A DNA stretch of 64,000 nucleotides, taken from F1-120-MAGs118 sp013360535 (GTDB taxonomy: Bacteria > Planctomycetota > UBA1135 > GCA-002686595). The DNA lies in the NCBI GenBank assembly GCA_026647215.1, contig JAPKHC010000001.1, forward strand, positions 62,001 through 126,000, written 5' to 3'. The notes beneath the pieces are model-generated. The model saw only the letters and a program-made list of their open reading frames with translations. It was not told the origin of the DNA and ran no database searches. This document shows positions 18,085 to 28,788 of the stretch, piece after piece (the stretch's first letter is position 1; each line of letters begins with the position of its first letter). A program made the position numbers and the translations under genes.

Positions 18085-19029
18085 TCACGGCAGGCGCTTG
18101 GCCCACTCGCTCCACAGCATCACGTCCTCGCCGTAGTTGACGTCGGAGATCTGCACGAGCGTGTCCATCGCGATGCGCTTGAGCGGGTCCTTCGAGCGCG
18201 CCTCGAGCCACGCGGCGACCAGCGCGCGGCCCACCGGGCCCTTCTGCGTCGCGTCGCGCTCGACCATCAGCAACATGCCCTCGGCGGCGGCGCTCTGGAC
18301 GTGCGCGTGCTCCTCGCGGAGCATGCCGGTCAGCGCCGGAACGCTCTCGCCGTCGGCGAGCAGGCCGAGCACGAGCGCGCACTGCGAGCGCACGAAGGGT
18401 TCCGTGTCGGCGAGGCCGCGCCGGGCCGTGCCGCGCGCGCACTCGCCCGTGCCTCCGGCGTTGACGATCGCGCGCAGCGCGAAGGCGGCCTGCGCCCGCG
18501 TCTGCGGATCGATGTCGAACTCGGCGCGACGGCAGATCTCGTCGAGCGGCGTGTCGGCGCGCGCGAGCACCGCCAGGCCGAGCAGCGCGTTGTGCGCGAC
18601 GTCGGGCTGCGGGTCGGAGAGCGCGGCGAGCAGCGGCGACTGGGCCTCGACCTTGCCCGAGAAGCCGAGCGCGGCCGCGGCGCGGATGCGGTTGATCGGC
18701 GGGCCGCTGGAGAGCTCCTGCACGAGCTCGTCGCAGCGCCGCGACATGCGGTCGTTGAGCACCTGCTCGAGCGTGCGCATCTGGTTCTTGCGCGCCGGGG
18801 TGCTCGCCGTCAGCGCGAGGTTGCACCAGGCCTGGATCGCCGAGTCGGCCTCGGCGAGGAACATGCCGATCGGCGCCTCCTCGCGCAGCTCGGGCCGCAC
18901 CGGATCCTTCTCGGGCGTGCCGGCGGGGACGGTCTTCGAGCTCGTCGAGGCGCAGCCCGCGGCGAGCAGGGTCGCGAGGAGGGCCGGGGCGACGAGGCGC
19001 AGCTTGGGAGTGGTGGGGAGGTTCGGCAC
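18085..19029 (-). CDS. HEAT-repeat lipoprotein
   Basis: About 314 residues from GTG 19029, chosen because it directly precedes a signal peptide with lipobox LAAGC. Other starts upstream are possible. The mature protein has a linker rich in Lys/Glu/Pro and then five or six helical HEAT-like pairs (IRAAAALGFSGKVEAQSPLL, VRSQCALVLGLLADGESVPAL). These repeats form a curved protein-binding surface. Probably held in a membrane leaflet and facing the periplasm. Partner unknown. It is followed by the aminotransferase on the same strand, 37 bp on. Confidence 0.75.
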   Translation of the reverse strand: MPNLPTTPKLRLVAPALLATLLAAGCASTSSKTVPAGTPEKDPVRPELREEAPIGMFLAEADSAIQAWCNLALTASTPARKNQMRTLEQVLNDRMSRRCDELVQELSSGPPINRIRAAAALGFSGKVEAQSPLLAALSDPQPDVAHNALLGLAVLARADTPLDEICRRAEFDIDPQTRAQAAFALRAIVNAGGTGECARGTARRGLADTEPFVRSQCALVLGLLADGESVPALTGMLREEHAHVQSAAAEGMLLMVERDATQKGPVGRALVAAWLEARSKDPLKRIAMDTLVQISDVNYGEDVMLWSEWAKRLP

Positions 19030-19172
19030 GGAGGAGGTGGCGCGGGGTGTGGGGGCGGAAGGCACGACGGGCGGAGCTCGCAGGCGACGAACGGCGGCGC
19101 CCGATCTTCCCGCGCAGTCGGTCGGGTCGCTGCGCGCGGGCAAACGGGCGCCCGAGAGGCTACCCTCGCGGG

Positions 19173-20222
19173 GTGACGTTCGAGCTCCTCGACCAGCTTG
19201 CACGCGACGGTTTCGAGGAGATCGTCGCGCTGCACGACCGCCGTTCCGGCCTTCGCGCCTTCCTCGCCTTGCACGACTCGACCCCGGGCCGGGCCTTCGG
19301 CGGCATCCGCCGCTGGAGCTACTACGACGAGGCCTCCGCGCTGCGCGACTGCATGCGGCTCGCGCGTGCGATGACCTACAAGTGCGCGCTCGCGAAGCTG
19401 CCGGCGGGCGGCGCCAAGATGGTGCTGCTCGACCGGCCCGAGCTCGACCTCGAGCAGGGCTACCGCTTCCTCGGCGGCGTGGTCGAGCGCCTCGCGGGGC
19501 GCTACTACGGCGGGCCGGACGTCGGCACGAACACCGACGAGCTCGCGCGCGTCGCCGAGCGCACGCGTTTCGTCACCGATCCGGGTCCGGAAGGGCCGGG
19601 CGAGCTGGCGGAGTCGACGGCGGCGGGCGTCGTCGCGGGCATCGCGGCGGCGCTGCGGCACCTCGACGGTGCCGAGGACTGGCCGCGGCGCACGATCGTG
19701 GTGCAGGGCCTCGGTGAGGTCGGCTCGCGGGTCGCGCTCTCGCTGCGCGGCTGGGGCGCGCGGGTGCTCGCGAGCGACCTCGATTCCGAGCGGGTCGAGG
19801 CGTTCGTGCGTTCGTCCGGCATCGAGCGCATCGACCCGTCGGCGGAGTTCGACACACCCTGCGACGTGTTCTCGCCCTGCGCGCTCGGTGGCATCCTGCA
19901 CGACCTGTCGGTGCTGCGCCTGCGCGCGCGCATCGTCGCGGGCGCCGCGAACAACGTGCTGGCGAGCCCGGCCCACGGCGAGCAGCTGCACGAGCGGGGC
20001 GTGCTCTACGTGCCGGATTACGCGATCAATTCCGGCGCCTTGATCCGCGGCGCGCGCTTCCACCTCGACGGCGTGCGCGAGCCGATCGAGCGCATCGCCG
20101 CGCGCGTGGGCGCGGTCGTCGCCGATGTGCTCGCCCAGTCGAAGGCGCAGGGCCTGTCTCCGGCGCGGGTCGCCGAACGTGAAGCGGAAATGGTCGTAGA
20201 GCGCCGCAGGTCGGAGCGCTAG
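19173..20222 (+). CDS. Leucine dehydrogenase-like amino-acid dehydrogenase (Glu/Leu/Phe/Val family)
   Basis: A 349-residue protein starting at GTG 19173. The substrate domain has FGGIRRW, the active-site helix MTYKCALAKLPAGGAK with Lys70 and catalytic Lys82, and GGPDVGTNTDEL. The NAD domain has GLGEVG. These fit leucine/phenylalanine/valine dehydrogenases, which reversibly deaminate branched-chain or aromatic amino acids with NAD. The length equals that of leucine dehydrogenases (about 350-365). It may work with the nearby aminotransferase in amino-acid breakdown, but the two genes are divergent. Confidence 0.88.
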   Translation: MTFELLDQLARDGFEEIVALHDRRSGLRAFLALHDSTPGRAFGGIRRWSYYDEASALRDCMRLARAMTYKCALAKLPAGGAKMVLLDRPELDLEQGYRFLGGVVERLAGRYYGGPDVGTNTDELARVAERTRFVTDPGPEGPGELAESTAAGVVAGIAAALRHLDGAEDWPRRTIVVQGLGEVGSRVALSLRGWGARVLASDLDSERVEAFVRSSGIERIDPSAEFDTPCDVFSPCALGGILHDLSVLRLRARIVAGAANNVLASPAHGEQLHERGVLYVPDYAINSGALIRGARFHLDGVREPIERIAARVGAVVADVLAQSKAQGLSPARVAEREAEMVVERRRSER

Positions 20223-20236
20223 AACACCCCGCGAGC

Positions 20237-21307
20237 ATGGGAAAGTTCGGGGAAATCGCGGGGGCGCTGCTGGTGGCGCTGGCGCTCGTCGCCCCGTCGT
20301 TCCCGCAGTCGCTCGCCCCGACGGCGCTGCCGGCCGCGGCGCCGCTCGCCACGCAGTTCAACGATCCGCTGCAGCGCGGGCCGCTGATCCTCGACCGCGG
20401 CCCGGGCGAGCAGGAGGTGCATTTCCCGCGCGACGAGGAGCTCGAGTACCTCGTCTCGATCGACCTCGGCATCCTCGGCGAGCCCACGGTCGGTCGCGTC
20501 GCGATGACCTCCGTCGTGCGGCCCTTCGCGCGCCCGGGCGACACCGAGATCAGCTTCGACGAGGAGCGCTCGATGGAGCAGGCGCTCGTCAGCGCGCGCG
20601 CGCGCGGCGAGTACCAGGTCTACACGCTCGACGAGACGATCCAGACGCGCTTCCAGCCCGTGTCGTTCCCGCAGCTCAAGCACGAGAGCATCCAGCGCGG
20701 CACCGAGAACCGCCGGCGCGAGCTCTCGCTCGGCCTCAAGGACGGCGTGCCGACCGCGAGCTACCGCAACGACGGCCACTGCAAGACCTGCAAGGACGAC
20801 GCGCACTTCGTCGACCCGACGTTCTTCTGGAACGACCGCTCGCACTGCACGGGCTGCAAGGCCGCCGAGCACCGCATCTGGAAGGATCCGCGCGAGCGCG
20901 AGATCCCGGCCAAGGCCGTCGACATGGTCACGGCGGTGATGCTCGCGCGCACGGTCGTCTCGCAGGGCAAGGCGAGCGCGACCTTCACGCTCGTCGACCG
21001 CGACCGCCTCTGGGAAGTCGAGCTCTCGCGCGGCAAGCGCGGGCGCATGAAGGTCTCCGCCGGGCACTACGACGTGGTCGAGATCGTGCTCAAGACCCGC
21101 CCGCCCGCCAGCGAGACCGGCCGCGAAGAGGACTTCCAGGGCCTGTTCGGCCTGCACGGCAACATCTCGATCTGGATGCACCCCGAGTCCGGCGTCCCCG
21201 TCCTCATCTCCGGCCGCATCCCCGCCGGCCCGATCGAGCTCGACGTCCGCATCGAGCTCGACAGCGCCCGCGGCACGCCGCCGAGCTTCGTCAAGGTCAT
21301 CAAGTAG
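20237..21307 (+). CDS. DUF3108-like exported protein with two CxxC motifs
   Basis: A 356-residue protein with a signal peptide (about 1-24). The core, with repeated strands such as VVSQGKASATFTLVDRDRLWEVE and the final GNISIWMHPESGVPVLISG, resembles DUF3108, a periplasmic beta-barrel-like family. Unusually, the middle holds two Cys pairs: Cys182-x-x-Cys185 with a following His, and Cys204-x-x-Cys207 with a following His. They could bind a metal such as zinc or form redox disulfides. It starts 15 bp after the dehydrogenase and is probably in its transcript. Exact role unknown. Confidence 0.75.
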   Translation: MGKFGEIAGALLVALALVAPSFPQSLAPTALPAAAPLATQFNDPLQRGPLILDRGPGEQEVHFPRDEELEYLVSIDLGILGEPTVGRVAMTSVVRPFARPGDTEISFDEERSMEQALVSARARGEYQVYTLDETIQTRFQPVSFPQLKHESIQRGTENRRRELSLGLKDGVPTASYRNDGHCKTCKDDAHFVDPTFFWNDRSHCTGCKAAEHRIWKDPREREIPAKAVDMVTAVMLARTVVSQGKASATFTLVDRDRLWEVELSRGKRGRMKVSAGHYDVVEIVLKTRPPASETGREEDFQGLFGLHGNISIWMHPESGVPVLISGRIPAGPIELDVRIELDSARGTPPSFVKVIK

Positions 21308-21325
21308 CCGCGCGCAAATCGCGAC

Positions 21326-22462
21326 TCAGCCCGCCACCGGCGCCTCGAACTCGCCGGTGGGGGCGAGGGCGGTGGGGCGGACGGGGAGCGGGACGATCAC
21401 GGCCTGGCCGAGCGAGCCTTGGGCGTCGCCGAGGTGGAAGCGTGTGCCGGCGCCTTGGTGGCGGCGCTTGACGTAGGCGAGCGCGAGGCCGGTGTCGAGC
21501 ACGAACGAGTAGGCCCAGCTCGTGACGACGCCGAGGTCGCGCCATTCGCCTTCGTCGTCGCGATACAGGCGCGTCCCGGCGGGCAACGGGTCGTCGTGCG
21601 AGATGCGCAGCGCGACGAGGCGCTTGTTGAGGCCGCCGTACGTGTCGATCTTGGCGACGACCTCTTGGCCGATGTAGCAGCCCTTGTCGAGCGAGAAGGC
21701 GCGCTCGAGGCGGGCTTCCTGCGGGTAGATCGAGTCGTCGACGTCGACCCCTTGCTCGGCGGCGCCGGCTTCGACGCGCAGGCAGTCGTGCGCGATGCGG
21801 CCGGCGGGAACGGCGCCGGCTTCGCGCAACGCGCTCCACAGCGCGTCGGCGAGTGCGGGGCCAGCGTCGAGGCGCACTCCGAGGGAACCGGCGACGGCGA
21901 GTGCCGTGACCCGCACCGGCGCGCCGCGGAACTGGCCTTGGACGTGGTGGAAGAGCTGCGCGGGCGGCGCGACGCCGACGACCTGCGCCACGAGCTCCGC
22001 CGCGCGCGGGCCGCACAGCTCGAGCGGCGCGTGCTGGTCCGACACGTCCTTGAACGCGAGTTTCTCGCTGAAATGGTAGGTGTCGAGCGCCTTGAGCAAT
22101 CCCGCGGCACGCCCCGGCGCGAGCGAGAGGTGCACGCGCTCCGTGGCGACGAGCGCGAGCTCGAAGTCGAACAGCACCTTGCCCTTCGAGGAGAGCAGCA
22201 GATTGCGATTTCCTTCGCCGGGGCCGAGCGTCTTGACCGTGTTCGCCAGCAGGCGGTGGAGGAACGCGACGGCTTCGGGGCCGGTCAGCTCGAGCGCCTC
22301 GCGGCGCGTGGCGTCGAACAGCGCCGCGCCCTCGGTGCCGGCGCGGTATTCGTCGGGGACCTCGCCGAAGGAGAGCACGAGCGGCGGCGAGCCCGCGGTG
22401 AGTTCGGCGCCTTCACGGCGGTGGCGTTCGAGCAGCAGGTCGGTCTTCACGGGCGGCAGCAT
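21326..22462 (-). CDS. ygfZ: YgfZ/GcvT-like folate-binding protein
   Basis: A 378-residue protein. ATG 22462 was chosen because it opens the GcvT-like domain; a longer frame exists but has no family sequence. It carries the YgfZ signature KGCYIGQE followed by VVAKIDTYGGLNKR. Its other segments (ALFDATRREALELTGPEAV) match the aminomethyltransferase/YgfZ fold. YgfZ proteins bind tetrahydrofolate, and the conserved Cys is needed for assembly or repair of some iron-sulphur enzymes and for tRNA methylthiolation. Cytoplasmic. Divergent from the respiratory operon. Confidence 0.88.
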   Translation of the reverse strand: MLPPVKTDLLLERHRREGAELTAGSPPLVLSFGEVPDEYRAGTEGAALFDATRREALELTGPEAVAFLHRLLANTVKTLGPGEGNRNLLLSSKGKVLFDFELALVATERVHLSLAPGRAAGLLKALDTYHFSEKLAFKDVSDQHAPLELCGPRAAELVAQVVGVAPPAQLFHHVQGQFRGAPVRVTALAVAGSLGVRLDAGPALADALWSALREAGAVPAGRIAHDCLRVEAGAAEQGVDVDDSIYPQEARLERAFSLDKGCYIGQEVVAKIDTYGGLNKRLVALRISHDDPLPAGTRLYRDDEGEWRDLGVVTSWAYSFVLDTGLALAYVKRRHQGAGTRFHLGDAQGSLGQAVIVPLPVRPTALAPTGEFEAPVAG

Positions 22463-22578
22463 AGGCCGCGGCGGCTCGATTTCAGGTTCCGCGCACCCGG
22501 CTCGCGCTCGATCGGACGGATCCGGTAGGACGGAGGCGGCGACGAGCCCGACTTTGGCGTTTCGCGGCGGAAATCGTG

Positions 22579-22594
22579 CGTACAAGTTCGTACG
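22579..22594. repeat. Inverted repeat upstream of oxidase-operon promoter
   Basis: The arms CGTAC and GTACG are perfect, with a 6-base spacer. It ends 41 bases before the -35 box candidate at 22636, a good place for an activator site. Possible operator only; five pairs could arise by chance. Confidence 0.35.
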
Positions 22595-22635
22595 GGCGCG
22601 GTGGACTTGGGCGAGCTTCTGTGGCGCCGTCGTCC

Positions 22636-22663
22636 TTGACTCATGCCGCAGTCTTCGTACTCT
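22636..22663 (+). promoter_or_regulatory. Sigma-70-type promoter candidate for the cytochrome oxidase operon
   Basis: TTGACT at 22636-22641, a 16-base spacer, and TACTCT at 22658-22663. The -35 box matches the consensus in 5 of 6 bases, the -10 box in 3 of 6. It would start a leader of roughly 165 bases. The rest of the 372-base gap between 22463 and 22834 holds the repeat at 22579 and two hairpins; I see no gene in it. Confidence 0.5.
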
Positions 22664-22673
22664 TCGCGCTAAA

Positions 22674-22794
22674 CCTCACGCGACCTCAAAGTCACGTGAG
22701 GGTCCGCGCTCACCCGCGGTGCCCCTTGTCTCCACCTACCCCGGTCGTCCCCCGACCTGCGACTGCCCCTCCGTTTCGCTCGGGTTCCCGAGCG
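22674..22794 (+). repeat. Two stem-loops in the oxidase operon leader
   Basis: The first pairs CCTCACG (22674-22680) with CGTGAGG (22695-22701). The second pairs CGCTCGGG (22777-22784) with CCCGAGCG (22787-22794), with only two bases between the arms. The second ends 40 bases before the start codon and could affect translation or mRNA stability. Confidence 0.45.
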
Positions 22795-22834
22795 GGAGCG
22801 GCGTCTCCGGCCGGACCACGACCGCCCCAAGTCG

Positions 22835-24229
22835 ATGCGTCTTTCGCCCCGCTTTTCGCTCGTCGTTGCCGCCGGCCTCGCCGCGTGGCTCGGCGCTTGC
22901 CAGCTCGACAAGGACCAGAAGCCGGCGCGTCCGGTGATCCACTACAGCCTGAGCGCCGCCACGACGGCCGCGGGCGAGGACGGGGAGCCGGTGATCCCCG
23001 CCGACGTGCAGACGAACATCGCGGGCTCGCTCGCGATGCTCTTCGGCACGCCGGAAAACCCGCAATTCCAGCTCCTGCCGGAGTGGAAGGACGAAGGCTT
23101 CAACCCCAACTGGCCGGCCTACCCGGTCGGAGAGGATGGCTCGGGCGAGGTCGACCTCGGGAGCCTGGAGGCCGACAACCGGCTGTACTGGCGCCGCCAG
23201 ATCGCCGCGATCGAAGCCGGCCAGTGGGCGAGAGTCTTCGTGCAGGACTTCACGCCCGACCTGCGCGAGAAGTGGAACGAGCTGTGCGCGCAGACGCCGG
23301 AAGAGGCGCGCGGCGAGGACTTCAAGAAGGCTGCGGTCGAGCTCTTCGTGGGTTACTACCCGCGCCTGTCGGCCTCGGCCGAGCTCTACCGCCAGCACTG
23401 CCTGCACTGCCACGGTGCCGAAGGCGGCGGCGACGGCCCGACGGCCCCGTTCCTCAACCCGCGCCCGCGCGACTACCGCCACGGCACGTTCAAGTTCACC
23501 GCGGTCGGCAAGTCGGTTCCGCGCCGCGTCGACCTGTACCGCATCCTCGACGAGGGCGTGACCGGCACGTCGATGCCGAGCTTCCGCCGCTTCTCGCAGG
23601 CGCAGCTGCACGGTCTCGTCGACTACGTGCGCCTGCTCTCGATGCGCGGCATGGTCGAGCGCAGCCTCGTCGGCACCTACGTCGAAGAGGAGATGCTCAC
23701 CTCCGCCGACGTCGCCGACGCCTACCAGACCGTCTGGGAGAAGTGGAACAAGGCGAACGAGAAGGCACTGGTGTTCGAGGGCGAAGTGCCGCTGCCGACG
23801 CCGGAGACGATCGCGCACGGGCGTGAGCTCTTCATGGACGCCAAGGCCGGCAACTGCTTCTCCTGCCACGGCGCGGAAGGTCGCGGGGACGGCGCGTCCG
23901 CCTTCGCGCTCGACCCGGAGACGGGCGAGATCAAGCCGACCTACAAGGACGACTGGGGCAACGAGATCCTGCCGCGCAACCTGCGGCTGGGCATCTTCCG
24001 CGGCGGCCGCCGCCCGATCGACCTGTACCGCCGCATCAAGAACGGCATCGCCGGCGGGCCGATGCCCGAGGCGGCGAGCACGCTCAGCTCCGACGACATC
24101 TGGCACCTCGTGCACTACGTCGGCGCGATCTCCGAGCGCCCGCAGCACGCGCCCAAGGCGGCGAGCCATGGCGACGCGCACGGCGACGCGCCCGCCTCCG
24201 GCGACGGCCACGGCACCGAGAAGCACTAG
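22835..24229 (+). CDS. Diheme c-type cytochrome lipoprotein
   Basis: A 464-residue protein with signal peptide and lipobox LGAC, so it is anchored outside the cytoplasmic membrane. Two heme c sites are visible: CLHCH at residues 189-193 and CFSCH at 341-345, each followed by G-A-E-G. Met ligands are likely in TGTSMPSFRR and GGPMPEA. The tail is rich in His, Gly and Asp. As first gene of the oxidase operon it probably hands electrons to the copper A centre of CoxB. Such cytochromes are often fused to CoxB or encoded next to it. Confidence 0.92.
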   Translation: MRLSPRFSLVVAAGLAAWLGACQLDKDQKPARPVIHYSLSAATTAAGEDGEPVIPADVQTNIAGSLAMLFGTPENPQFQLLPEWKDEGFNPNWPAYPVGEDGSGEVDLGSLEADNRLYWRRQIAAIEAGQWARVFVQDFTPDLREKWNELCAQTPEEARGEDFKKAAVELFVGYYPRLSASAELYRQHCLHCHGAEGGGDGPTAPFLNPRPRDYRHGTFKFTAVGKSVPRRVDLYRILDEGVTGTSMPSFRRFSQAQLHGLVDYVRLLSMRGMVERSLVGTYVEEEMLTSADVADAYQTVWEKWNKANEKALVFEGEVPLPTPETIAHGRELFMDAKAGNCFSCHGAEGRGDGASAFALDPETGEIKPTYKDDWGNEILPRNLRLGIFRGGRRPIDLYRRIKNGIAGGPMPEAASTLSSDDIWHLVHYVGAISERPQHAPKAASHGDAHGDAPASGDGHGTEKH

Positions 24230-24250
24230 CTCGAGGACGGAACACCACCC

Positions 24251-25032
24251 ATGCGCTACCTCTTCACGCTCCTGCTCTTCCTGGTTCCGGCCCTCGGGGT
24301 CTGGACCTTCGTCGAGGCCGACCGCTGGCAGCTCTGGTTCCCCGAGAACGTCTCGAGCTTCGGCGGCGAGATCGACGGGCTGTTCAACCTGATCATGTAC
24401 ATGGTGGCGTTCACCTTCGTCATCACGGAGGTGGCCCTCGCCTGGTTCGTGTTCAAGTACTCCGCGAAGAACGACACCAAGGGCGCCTTCACGCACGGCA
24501 GCCACAAGCTCGAGATGATCTGGACCGCGATCCCCGCGGTGGCGCTGCTGTTCATCGCGTTCTCGCAGATGAGCACGTGGGCCAAGATCAAGTTCGAGGG
24601 GAACTTCCCCAAGGACGGCCAGTACACGCGCGAGAAGCCGATCGCGGAGGTGTGGGCGAGCCAGTTCGACTGGCGCATCCGCTATCCCGGCGACGACGGC
24701 GTGCTCGGCACGGTCGATGACCTCGAGCGCTCGTGGGAGTTCGTCGTGCCGGTGAACACCGACGTCGTGTTCAACCTGCGCACGCGCGACGTGATCCACA
24801 GCTTCTTCGTGCCGGAGTTCCGCCTCAAGCAGGACGCGCTCCCCGGCCACACGATCCCGATGTGGTTCAACGCGCAGAAGGAAGGCGTCTACGACCTCGT
24901 CTGCGCCGAGCTGTGCGGCTGGGGCCACTACAAGATGTCCGGCCGCGTCACGGTCGTGTCGAAGGAAGAGTTCGAGAAGCGCATGTCCGAGATCAAGGCC
25001 GAGTGGTTCTCCAACGGCAAGGAGCTGGGCGA

Positions 25033-25036
<4 letters not shown>
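24251..25036 (+). CDS. coxB: Cytochrome c oxidase subunit II
   Basis: A 261-residue protein with a signal or first helix (1-20), a second transmembrane pair (about 42-66 and 85-105) and a C-terminal cupredoxin domain. The CuA ligands are present: VIHSFFVPEF with its His, and CAELCGWGHYKM, which supplies two Cys, Glu, His and Met. No heme domain is fused, which fits the separate cytochrome gene upstream. It accepts electrons from cytochrome c and passes them to heme a in subunit I. It overlaps the CoxA start by 4 bases (ATGA). Confidence 0.95.
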
Positions 25037-26871
<1,835 letters not shown>

Positions 26872-26902
26872 GCGCCCGCGCGCTCCAGCTCACGCTCCCG
26901 CG

Positions 26903-27844
26903 ATGGAAACCCTCTCGCCCTGGCCGCGCCGGCTCGCGCTCGGCACGTGGCTCGCCGCACTGCCGCTGGTGGTGCTCGGCGGGAGCGTGACGACGTTGCG
27001 TGCCGGCATGGCCATCGACGGCTGGTGGGTGCTCGACCGCGGCAACGGGGATCACTTCCTGCTCGCGTACCCGATCGAGAAGTGGTTCGCGAACGCGGGC
27101 ACGTTCACCGAGCACAGCCACCGCCTGTTCGGCACGCTGGTCGGATTGCTGTCGATCCTGCTCGTCGTGGCGGCGCACCGCGCGCAGGCCGGGGCGTTGC
27201 GCGTGCGCTGGGCGTGGATCGGGCTCGTCGCGGTGTGCCTGCAGGGCACGCTCGGCGGGTTCCGCGTGCTCGAGAACAGCCCGAACCTCGCCTTCCTGCA
27301 CGGCGTGATCGCGCAGGTCGTGCTGGCGATCCTCGCGGCAAACGTCGTGCTCAACGATCCGGCCTTCGCGACCGCGCGCGGCCGTGAGCATTCGCGCGCG
27401 TCGGGGCTCGCACGGGCGTCGCGGCTCGCGATCGTGGCGGTGTTCGCGCAGATCTTCCTCGGTGCGTGGCTGCGCCACACGGGCAACGACTTCGCGCTCG
27501 TCGCGCACATCGCCTTCGCGGCGATCGCGGCCGGGGCGGTGATCGTGCTCGCGCGCGGGCTGCGCGAGGTGCGCGACGCGGAGCTCGGCCGTCAAGCCAA
27601 GCGCCTGTTCGTGCTGATCCTCGTGCAGGTCGCGCTCGGCCTCGTCGCGCTGGTCGCGATCGTGATGGTCAGCGGCGGCTTCACCGCCGAGGTGTCGACG
27701 GCCGAGACGATCTCGGCGACGGCGCACGTGCTGTTTGGCGCGTTCACGCTGCAGGCGACGGTCGCTGCGGCGCTGTGGGTCGGACGGCGGCTCGTGCCGC
27801 AGGCGGCCACGGTGCCCGCGGTCGGTCTGGAGGTGACGCGGTGA
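26903..27844 (+). CDS. ctaA: Heme A synthase (CtaA/COX15)
   Basis: A 313-residue membrane protein with about eight helices in two four-helix halves. Paired His sit in EHSHRLFGTLVG and LHGVIAQ (first half) and HIAFA and TAHVLFGAF (second half). GTLGGFRVLEN matches the family GxxGGxxV pattern. It oxidises the methyl group of heme O to heme A for the adjacent oxidase. The start at 26903 places the first helix correctly. Its stop TGA overlaps the GTG start of ctaB. Confidence 0.92.
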   Translation: METLSPWPRRLALGTWLAALPLVVLGGSVTTLRAGMAIDGWWVLDRGNGDHFLLAYPIEKWFANAGTFTEHSHRLFGTLVGLLSILLVVAAHRAQAGALRVRWAWIGLVAVCLQGTLGGFRVLENSPNLAFLHGVIAQVVLAILAANVVLNDPAFATARGREHSRASGLARASRLAIVAVFAQIFLGAWLRHTGNDFALVAHIAFAAIAAGAVIVLARGLREVRDAELGRQAKRLFVLILVQVALGLVALVAIVMVSGGFTAEVSTAETISATAHVLFGAFTLQATVAAALWVGRRLVPQAATVPAVGLEVTR

Positions 27845-28773
27845 GCGCGCAAGAGAACGTCGCGGTTGCCACGGCGCCGGAGGTCGAGCTCACGCTCGCG
27901 CAGGCTTGGGGCGTGCTCGTCAAGCCGCGCATCACCGCGATGGTGGGCTTCGCCGCGTTCGTCGGCGGCCTGCTCGCGTCGGGGTCGGGTGCGAACCTGC
28001 TGGGCCTCGCGGAAGCGAGCGGCTGGATCGGCCTCGTCGGCATGGCCTCGAGCATCTTCAACCAGCTGCTCGAGCGCGACACGGATGCGCGCATGGTGCG
28101 CACCGCGCGTCGGCCGCTCGTCACCGGGCGCGTTCGTGCGCGCGACGCGATCTGGGCTGGCGCGCTGCTCACGCTCGCCGGTGTGCTCGGCCTCGCGCTG
28201 CGCTTCAACACGCTCGCGGCGTTGCTCACGCTCGCGACGATGGTCGCCTACGTGCTCGTTTACACGCCGCTCAAGCGCGTGAGCTCGCTCAACACCGCCG
28301 TCGGCGCGATCCCCGGCGCGATGCCGCCGCTGCTGGGGTACGTCGCCGTCGCCGGCGCGGCCGGTGGGTGGGGCTGGTACCTGTTCGCGATCCTGTTCGC
28401 GTGGCAATTCCCGCACTTCCTCGCGATCGCGTGGATCTATCGCGAGGACTACGCGCGCGCCGGCCTGAAGATGCTGCCGGCGATGCCGCGCACCGAAGGC
28501 ATGGCGGGCCGTCAGGCGCTGCTCTACAGCCTCGCGCTGCTGCCGATCTCGCTGCTCCCGGCGCTCGCCGGAGCCGCGGGCCTGTTCTATGTCGGGGTCG
28601 CGCTCACGCTCGGCCTCGCCTACGTCGCGGCCTCGGCCGCCTTTGCGCTGCGCGAGTCGCGCGGCCGCGCGCGTGTCGTCGTGATCGTCAGCCTGATCTA
28701 CGTCCCCGCGCTCTATTCGCTCACCCTGATGGACCCGCTCGTGCGCGCAATCGGCGCACGGGGCAGCCTCTAG
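27841..28773 (+). CDS. ctaB: Protoheme IX farnesyltransferase (heme O synthase)
   Basis: A 310-residue UbiA-family prenyltransferase starting at GTG 27841 (GTGA overlap with ctaA). The first Asp-rich motif is NQLLERDTDARMVRTARRPL and the second lies in YREDYARAGLKMLP. About eight or nine helices follow. It attaches farnesyl to heme B to make heme O, the substrate of CtaA. It completes heme A synthesis within the operon. Confidence 0.95.
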   Translation: MSAQENVAVATAPEVELTLAQAWGVLVKPRITAMVGFAAFVGGLLASGSGANLLGLAEASGWIGLVGMASSIFNQLLERDTDARMVRTARRPLVTGRVRARDAIWAGALLTLAGVLGLALRFNTLAALLTLATMVAYVLVYTPLKRVSSLNTAVGAIPGAMPPLLGYVAVAGAAGGWGWYLFAILFAWQFPHFLAIAWIYREDYARAGLKMLPAMPRTEGMAGRQALLYSLALLPISLLPALAGAAGLFYVGVALTLGLAYVAASAAFALRESRGRARVVVIVSLIYVPALYSLTLMDPLVRAIGARGSL

Positions 28774-28788
28774 ACCTACTCCCGTCCC

